A stretch of 64,000 bases of DNA. It comes from Amyelois transitella. Taxonomy: Eukaryota; Arthropoda; Insecta; Lepidoptera; Pyralidae. A program made the translations under genes and the position numbers. Positions 61,458 through 64,000 of the stretch are shown here, in pieces. Every line of letters starts with the position of its first letter. Position 1 is the stretch's first letter. The notes under the pieces were generated by a model. The model saw only the letters and a list, made by a program, of their open reading frames with translations, was not told where the DNA came from and did not search any database. The DNA lies in the NCBI RefSeq assembly GCF_032362555.1, contig NC_083515.1:5429001-5493000 (forward strand), in the 5' to 3' direction.

Positions 61458-62844
61458 ATGTATCATCCAATCGCTTGCTTTAAATTGTGTTTTCTATTTG
61501 TGTGTATGGCGGCTGGTCATCCCAGCAACTTGGTGTGGAGTGGTGGACCTGTGCATATGGAGTGTGAGCATGGTGCGGACTATCTGACCAATAGCGGCCA
61601 GCATATCAAGGACAATGTGGTAGCTATAAAAGCTGTCACCTATAATGACGAAGTCTATGTTATCACACCTAGGTAGAATATGTAATAATGATTAATTTTG
61701 TTCAAAAAGGGCCAGACTACGAGATAAGTCAGCAACAAAGCTAATGCCCTCTGACCCCATATCCCCCTATCCAGGGGAGCCTAACCAAAATTGTATCATG
61801 GTGACACATCTCTGATATAGACAAATGGCATCCATTGCGAAAGCCTGTGTCTGGGAAAAGTTTTAACTGCTAAGAGTAGAATATTTTAAATTGGACGTAT
61901 TAGTAAGGTTACCTATTCCATAACTAGGCATGTCTAAGTAAACTTGATACATTTGATATTATCATATGATATGTATAAAAAAAAGAATATAAGTACTAAG
62001 TACATACTTACAACCTTGTAAGTGTTGCTTATTAAGTCTAAACTTAATTATAACCACTATAATAATTATTACTTTTATCAATAACATGTCATTCATAATT
62101 TATATTGAATAAAAATCTGGGCCTTTCAGAATTAGAACATCACATAAAGTCATACGTAAAAAAGTGCCCAGAATAACTACATGACACAAAACCATTTATT
62201 CATAAATTTACATCGGCCTTCAAACATCAAGTTCCTAATGACAATTGAAACTAAATATATGTTGTAGTAATGGTAATTATAATACATATCATAAACATGA
62301 TTTTTGAGACATGGATCGCTAGAGGCGATGACCGCCAAAAAGGCCTGATAAAATACTTACTTAATTTTCAATTCTTTCTTTTTCATGTGACTCTCTTTGA
62401 AGCTATCTGGTCAAACACGTACAACTATTAATGTTAACGATCCATCATCATAAATTTATAGGTATAGATAAAGTTAAAACTTTTACCTTACAAAATATTA
62501 TAAAAAAAAATAGTCGTATTAAAATTAATTCCGTGTTATAAGAAGTTTTTATTCATATGAAGGGTCGCGGTAATTTTACGCACATTTCGATCCAAAATTA
62601 TAGATAATTATTACGTATCTACACTTATAATAATAAATAAAAGATAACCGACACAGACAAGACGCGTGATTTGTAAGATAAATAATTCTTTCCCAGATTC
62701 AAAAGAGGTGTAATGGCTACAGTCTGGCTAATGGTCCGTGGCCGCAGTGGGCCAGAGTTCCAAGCATTCCCGTCGCTACAGCCGCACACCCTCGGGGATT
62801 GCAACGCCATACAGAACGCTATCGATATACATCTTGACCATTTA
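61458..62844 (+). CDS. Yellow/MRJP-family protein, gene D, yellow-g-like (5' part only)
   Basis: Two exons, 61458-61672 and 62697-62844, join through AG|GTAGAA and CCCAG|A to give the first 121 residues; exon 2 ends at a consensus donor (TTA|GTAAGT) in phase 0. Residues 1-20 (MYHPIACFKLCFLFVCMAAG) are a signal peptide. NLVWSGG, a Cys, then NSGQHIKDNVVAIKAVTYNDEVYVITPRFKRGV (split over exons) and GDCNAIQNAIDIHLD match the yellow-g/g2 pattern as I remember it: a short N-terminus, 'SG.yI..NiiA..A..y.DE..v..PR.k.GV', then a GdC.alQ block. Yellow-g proteins are eggshell components in flies. No later exon is visible before 64000; the following 1.1 kb holds a LINE 3' end. Function here is inferred from family only. 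Confidence 0.85.
61690..61800. repeat. Retroelement debris in the first intron of gene D
   Basis: 'agataagtcagcaacaaagc' and 'tatccaggggagcctaacca' resemble the debris family seen at 42850-42945 and elsewhere. Confidence 0.4.
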
Positions 62845-63023
62845 GTAAGTACCTATTAAAAATGAAAGATTTCTGGACCAAAAAATTTAAAAAGCTGATT
62901 ATTAACATATGGTGATAAATGATCAGCAGACTATGTTAAAAAAGATTTCCAACTATTAGGTTCTACTCACGAAAGAATCCTACGTTCTTCATATAAGTTA
63001 CATTTGCTATCCTTTTTCACCGT

Positions 63024-63440
63024 ACAGGTATTGCCTCCAATTCTTTCGCCGTTATGGCTGTTAGGCTCTGGAATTCACTTCCCGAGTCCATCAGGACATC
63101 CCCAAGTCGTTCTAGTTTCAAATCACGGGTATACGGGTTTATCTTGAGTCACGAGGGTATTTAATACCTATAAGCCTTTTTACTCATTTCGGTAATCGCT
63201 GCACCTATTTATTTATTTAGGTATATTGTTTATCTATTGTAGTTTTTATGTATGTTTATTATAATTATTTTATTTGATATTTTGTGTAGGTATAAATATA
63301 TTAATTTTGTTTGACCCCACATAAAGTTCTCTGTCAGACCCAATGGTTGACTGGTAGATAATGCTACAAGCATTAAGTCCGCCAATTGTGCTATACATTT
63401 GTATTTTGTGCAATGAAGTTTAAATAATTAAATAAATGAT
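63024..63440 (+). mobile_element. LINE 3' end (jockey/CR1-like)
   Basis: From about 63024 the plus-strand frame reads TGIASNSFAVMAVRLWNSLP, then ESIRTSPSRSSFKSRVYGF and a stop at about 63161. This is the C-terminal block of LINE reverse transcriptases. A 3' untranslated part with 'aagtccgccaattgtgctat' and an AAT-rich tail to about 63440 follows. It belongs to the same broad group as the fragment at 36655-37080 but is a different, better-preserved copy. Lies in the intron after exon 2 of yellow gene D. Confidence 0.8.
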
Positions 63441-64000
63441 TGTAATTAATCTCCTGGGTACACATCACAGTCGGTCAGTTACCTGACTAACAACAATCTG
63501 CCTTTATGGATTTTTTCTTAACTACTTGTATCAATTACCATTATGCTCAAATGCAACAGTGAAATTAAAGATAAGCAGCAATTTGACACATGAAAGAGTT
63601 ATGTCCATGGTGTCATCATTACAACGCATTAAGTATAAAGACAATTTGTGAACACGAAATATAATTTTGTTCGAAGTACATACGTATCAAACTATAAAGA
63701 GTTACCTACGCAATGCGATGGCTCAACAACTCGTATCACAAGTGGTAATCATGTGGCTCAACAGTTTCCGGAAAATGCTTACGCATGTAGCTAATTAAAT
63801 GCAGAAAATTTGGAAACGATCACAAACTACCTTAAAACATTCATTTAGGTGTACTTATTAACATATTGGTTGAGTGATAGAAACAAGGTTCCATATTCAT
63901 CCATCTATTTTACTTATGTCCAATGTGAACAAGAAATATTATTTGAAATAAATGTTCAGTGCTATGAGCATCTCGTATCAGTAACCACTTTAAGTATTTT

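Overview
The window looks like nuclear DNA from a lepidopteran insect (moth or butterfly). It is AT-rich, its genes are split into short exons with GT-AG introns, and it is full of interspersed repeats. Its core is a cluster of yellow / major royal jelly protein (MRJP) family genes. All gene models below were built by hand by joining exons in phase; nothing was aligned to a database.

Layout, left to right. (1) 1-7390, minus: yellow-family gene A. It runs off the left edge, and its most upstream exon adds about 79 hydrophilic residues before the signal-peptide-like segment. (2) 8553-13435, plus: a six-exon secreted-protein gene of the UPF0764/C16orf89 (DUF4735) family, head-to-head with gene A. 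(3) 14937-15846, plus: a two-exon divergent paralog of the mitochondrial ATP synthase subunit O (OSCP). (4) 16721-23766, minus: complete yellow-family gene B (six exons, 448 aa from the chosen ATG). (5) About 23.8-34.6 kb: gene-poor, with repeats and LINE debris. (6) 34636-48664, minus: complete yellow-family gene C (seven coding exons, 409 aa, and a splice acceptor 4 nt before the ATG that implies an upstream non-coding exon). (7) About 48.7-61.4 kb: no convincing coding gene, but two GC-rich islands (about 58.44-58.64 and 60.31-60.53 kb) in an AT-rich setting, plus twin perfect palindromes at 52.2 kb. (8) 61458-62844, plus: the first two exons of a fourth yellow-family gene, closest by motif to the yellow-g type, running off the right edge. 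Genes C and D are therefore head-to-head.

How the genes relate: yellow proteins are secreted MRJP-domain proteins that act in cuticle pigmentation, sclerotisation or eggshell formation, depending on the subfamily. I could not assign subfamilies firmly. The yellow-g resemblance of gene D, and my recollection that yellow-e, -g and -h lie together in other insects, suggest that this is the conserved cluster. The C16orf89-like gene and the OSCP paralog are unrelated genes lodged on the opposite strand between genes A and B.

The rest is mobile-element derived. A short interspersed repeat of about 265 bp ending in (TATG)n is present in at least 15 whole or partial copies. There are several LINE 3-prime ends with readable reverse-transcriptase C-terminal remnants, a decayed Tc1-like transposase, a non-autonomous hAT-like element with a perfect 8-bp target duplication, and a roughly 720-bp element with 14-bp terminal inverted repeats that carries a THAP-type zinc-finger N-terminus.
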